Assembly (NCBI GenBank): GCA_964035795.1
Contig: OZ038323.1
Location: 3,269,381 to 3,333,380, forward strand
Length of the DNA: 64,000 bases
Reading direction: 5' to 3'
Origin: Pterobdella sp. o SKG-2022
Taxonomy: Eukaryota; Annelida; Clitellata; Hirudinida; Piscicolidae
Shown here one piece after another: positions 60,382 through 64,000 of this stretch. Position numbers and translations under genes: made by a program. A model generated the notes under the pieces. The model did no database searches and had not been told where the DNA came from. It was given only the letters and a program-made list of their open reading frames with translations. How positions within the stretch are numbered: the first letter of the stretch is position 1; every line of letters begins with the position of its first letter.

Positions 60382-62189
60382 TTTTAGTTAAAGGAAATAT
60401 ATTAGAATAGCTTTGTTAAACTCAGCTAAAACATAAACATATTTATACATAGTCAATTTTTACGGTCGAAAGTTGAAACACTTAAAAATCGCACGATTTT
60501 AAGATTTCAGGCAACAAAACGGATAATTTTTTATTCGTGCAATTAAAAAAAGCTTGAAATGGTTACATGAGCAAGAAGTTCTCAAAACGTTGAGAAGCAT
60601 GACTAAAAATATTTAATTAAAAAAAAAAAATTTATTGCCGAAATATTTTTCTAAAAATAACTCGTTTGGTTAAATAATTAAAACCAAAAGGTTCAGTTTC
60701 ACGGCATTGAAGTATATGGTTGAAAATGGGTGGAAAGACCAAGAATAATTGGTGGGCAAGCAAAAATGCCACAAAAATAATAAGTAAAAAATGGTATTGG
60801 CCAATATTTGCAAGAATGATAGATGAACGCGCACATAATCTATAATTTACGAACAGGGAAAGTGATGCGCAAACTCATAAAATGGGTCTACTTACATTTG
60901 AAAAAGCAATCAGTTAATTCTATTTAAAAACTCAGCATTTGGGAAACAGCAAATAAGAAGCTGTCAAAACTTTTGCAAATTCCTTAAAATGCTTGTTGTA
61001 ATCTTCAAGGTCATGATGACTAAGATGTCAAAATATGCCATGCACTTCTCTCACATTAGATCACTCTGTATCTCGCTTTATTTTTCAAAATTTGATCTCG
61101 ATTTTATGTGCTTTTATGATGTTGTTTGGAATAGAAACGAGAGTGCCTTGACAAAATTATTGCCATTAGCATTTTGGGTCCAATCGGGATAAAAACACTA
61201 CTACATATATATCTCAAATTAAATATTAAATATTGAATTAATATTAAATTGAAACGTACGTGTAATATATTTTAAAAATTTTATAGATAAAACTAGATAT
61301 GTTATCCATAATATACTCTTGTCTCACTACTTGTATGATAACAAATTAGAATAGCCCGAACCAAATTTTAAGGTCAACAAACACAATTTATTTTTAAAAA
61401 AAGTCACGAAGCTTTTAATAAAACTAGCTTACATTATCAAGTGATAACAAAAGTTCAAAAATTTTATCTTATTCATACTATTTACTATTATATATGTGTA
61501 ATAATGTATTATGTGAGATAATAAATTTAGGTTATAATGGATAGATTTTCTATTGCTAATTATGAGATGAGATTTGCCTTAATTTATTATCTCACATAAT
61601 ACATTAGTACACTTATATAATAGTAACAAGTATAAATAGGATACAATTTTTAAACTTTTGTTATCACTTGATAATGTAAGCTAGTCTTACAACAAGCTTC
61701 GTGTTTTTAAATAAATAATTTGAGTTTGTTGACTTTACAACTTGTATGATAATTTTTTATATAATACTTGAACATATTTAATACTTGAAAAAAACTGACA
61801 GAAAGCATTTATTTAATAAATTTTAATTTACTAACGTGAGAATAGCATACAAAAGATTTTTGGTGCTAAAAAATATATATTGCAGGGTTTCAATGTTAAT
61901 TATGAAGTTTTTTGTGACATCAAGCCATTTATCTGTACCAACTATTGATGTCAAAAAAAGCTTGGAAATTTAAAACTCAAGATAATATGAAAAAATTAAT
62001 GCTTTAATAATATTTTTTGTTTGACGAATAGGTATTTTATCAGTCAAGTAGTAGCCACACTAGAGTTATTAATTGATCATATCAGAGCTATTCTTACCTT
62101 ATCTATGGTGTCGTAGTTGAGGTTTTGCTCCATTATCTGTGGTGTTCATTACTAATCTTTAATTCTGCGGTTTAGTTTAAACTTACTCC
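60382..62189. other. Upstream flank of alkaline phosphatase
   Basis: 1.8 kb, AT-rich, no gene. The fold-back element at 61371-61736 is inside. Confidence 0.5.
61371..61736. mobile_element. Fold-back element, copy 4, ~155-bp arms
   Basis: Left aaggtcaacaaacacaattt then cacgaagctt and agcttacattatcaagtgat; right is the reverse complement ending aatttgagtttgttgacttt. Arms pair over about 155 bp around a 50-bp centre. The 13-mer acttgtatgataa occurs on both sides (61329 and 61740). Confidence 0.85.
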
Positions 62190-63860
62190 TCCTTCCATGA
62201 TCTTTGGCTTTTTCGCCTATCAACCTATTGCTCTTTTTTCCACTCCAAACACTCCAACTTTCTTATTTTTTCTATCAGCTCTGCCTCTTCTTCTTCATCT
62301 TGTTGAAAAAACTTCAATCGTTTTCTTTCACTCAACCAAATTTCTCCCAAAATTTTTAATAATCTTTCCTTCTTTTTTTATCCCATCATTCTCAATTTTA
62401 TAAGCCTTTCTCTAGCTACTTCTAAATTTCCCACCTCTTTTGAATCATCTATCGTTACTCCAATACTCAAAAAACCTTCTCTCGATCCTTCTATCATCTC
62501 CAACTACCGTTCCATTTCTAACTTTTACTTTCTCTCCTAAATTCTTGAAAAAGCTATTTACTTTAAACTTTCAGACTTTCTTCTTTCTAACAATCTTTTC
62601 CCCCTACCCAATCTGGCTTTCGACCCTCTCACTCTACTGAAACCTGCTTTCTAAAAATCTCTAATGATGCTTTTCTAGTTTCCGACTGTGGTAAGTTTTC
62701 TCTCCTCACTTCATTCTAACTTCTCTTCTGCTTTTGCTTCTGTTGACCACTTACTTTTTATCCTCTAAACTACTTTTTTTGGTATTTCAAGCTTCTCTCT
62801 TTCTCGCTTACCTGCAACCTTTCTAATCGTTCTTCCACTGTTTCTATTAGAAACTCTTTTTCTTCTCTCACTGTTTCTTTTGGTGTTCTTCAGAGAGCTG
62901 CTTTTGGGCCTTTCTCTTAATTGTTTATACTTCCCAGCTCTCTTGTCTTAGTGAATCTTTCTCTTTCCAGTCAGCTTTTTGTTGATGATAGCTACATCGT
63001 CTATTCTTTTCCTCTTTTTTCCCTTTCTTCTACTCTTGAAAACCTAAGTCTCTGTCTTTTCTATTTTTTTCTGGAGTGACTTCATGTATCTCAAACTAAA
63101 TCCTCCTAAAATCAACTTTATCTATTTTTGTGGGTCCAAATTTTTCAACTTTTCTCTCCCTCCCATTATTATCTTTTGACCTCACTATTCATCCCTTTTC
63201 CACTATTCGCAGTCTTGGTTTTATTCTTGATTCTTTTTTTTCTTTTAAACCTCAAATTTTTTCAATGCTTTTTTTTGTTTTTACCACCTACATCGCATCA
63301 GACAGATCTCTTCTTACCTCGATGATGCCTCTCTTAAGATTCTTGTCTGCTCTCCTGTTCTATCCTGTCTTTATTACTGCAACTCTTTATACTATAATCT
63401 TCCTAAATTACCCTCTAGCCTCTTACTGAAGCTTTCAACTCTGCTGCATGCCTGGTCTCTCATACTCTTAAATTTTTTCATATCTCTCCATCTCTTATTG
63501 ATATTCACTGGCTACCTCTTCAATTTTTGCTCTTTCTTCAAAATCTGTTTTCTCATGCATAAAATCTTTTACTCTAATTCACCTTTCTATCTTTCTAATC
63601 TCTTACTAACTCTTTAACGTGCTGGTCTGCGGTTCTCTGCTCTCAGCTCTTCTATATCTTTCTCTCTCTCTCCCTCATTCCTATGCTAAAACTGTTTTTT
63701 TTGTTTATTTCTCTGAAACTCTTTTCTCGTGAATCTCAAATCTTTTCTATTTTTCTTAAAAACCTGAATACTCATCTCCTCAAGCACTCTCATTTCAGAG
63801 CGTTTTTGAACGATGCGTAAGAGGCGCGATATTACCTTATTATTATTATTATTTATATCT
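62190..63860 (+). pseudogene. Decayed L2-type LINE, RT domain to 3' end
   Basis: Frame-shifted remains in order: TPILKKPSLDPSIISNYRSI near 62460, FPPTQSGFRPSHSTETCFLK near 62600, FGVLQRAAFGPFS near 62885, the catalytic box QLFVDDSYIVYSF near 62980, HLDYCNSLLYNLPKLPSSLL-type text near 63370-63420 and a 3' end with (att)n at about 63837-63851. The order is that of an L2-clade ORF2. The plus strand is very rich in C and T. Many stops; not functional. Confidence 0.75.
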
Positions 63861-64000
63861 AACTATTTTTGATACGTGAATTCTTTGCAAGCTAAAATTT
63901 TTTACCGATTCATTGTTACATATTGTTTGTGTTGATTATAACATATATTTTTTGTATTGATTCATAATTCTCATTTAAGTAAAATTTATTTATACTATGT
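63861..64000. other. AT-rich end of window
   Basis: Nothing recognisable after the LINE tail. Confidence 0.5.

Noticed and set aside
1..64000. CRISPR arrays, operons, ribosome binding sites
   Set aside because: The split genes, tRNA-derived SINEs and LINEs show that this is animal nuclear DNA; the tandem repeats are satellites without spacers.

Overview
This is a stretch of nuclear DNA from an animal, probably an AT-rich invertebrate. The gene set is metazoan: RPB11, adenylate kinase 7, EXTL3, SPO11, a receptor tyrosine phosphatase, an ASB (ankyrin/SOCS-box) protein, a tetraspanin, an N-terminal RASSF, ZNF367, FoxA, a PiT/SLC20 phosphate transporter and an alkaline phosphatase. Almost all genes are split by GT-AG introns of about 45 bp to 2 kb. 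Nothing visible fixes the species or phylum.

Layout. 1-4641 (+): 3' half of adenylate kinase 7; one intron holds a decayed reverse-transcriptase element between two copies of a tRNA-His sequence. 4758-5597 (+): RPB11. 6411-10537 (-): EXTL3. 11136-12918 (+): CRAL-TRIO protein. 13760-15607 (+): SPO11. 15900 to about 21055 (-): receptor tyrosine phosphatase with WSC and EGF-like ectodomain. 21952-24501 (-): ASB protein. 24784-26031 (+): tetraspanin. 28581-29892 (+): RASSF-like gene. 32394-34069 (-): ZNF367. 35005-36980 (+): small membrane protein. 37522-39708 (-): FoxA. 43629-50544 (+): PiT transporter. 52758-60381 (-): alkaline phosphatase. 62190-63860 (+): decayed L2-like LINE. Several multi-exon models (RPB11, EXTL3, CRAL-TRIO, SPO11, tetraspanin, RASSF-like, ZNF367, FoxA, PiT, alkaline phosphatase) were joined by hand from splice sites and close as uninterrupted frames with a stop codon.

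The genes are functionally unrelated neighbours. Three pairs are head to head (EXTL3/CRAL-TRIO, ASB/tetraspanin, ZNF367/small protein). One pair is very tight: AK7 and RPB11 are 116 bp apart.

The rest is repeats: a tRNA-Ile-derived SINE family, a separate interspersed repeat of about 330-370 bp present three times, a family of fold-back (MITE-like) elements sharing an internal module, a near-perfect 296-bp palindrome, LINE remnants of at least three kinds, and several micro- and minisatellites. The points most worth a second look are the receptor phosphatase (domain layout, dead second domain, two awkward splice junctions), the RT element bracketed by tRNA-His copies, the palindrome, and the hairpin that ends exactly at the last 3' splice site of the PiT gene.
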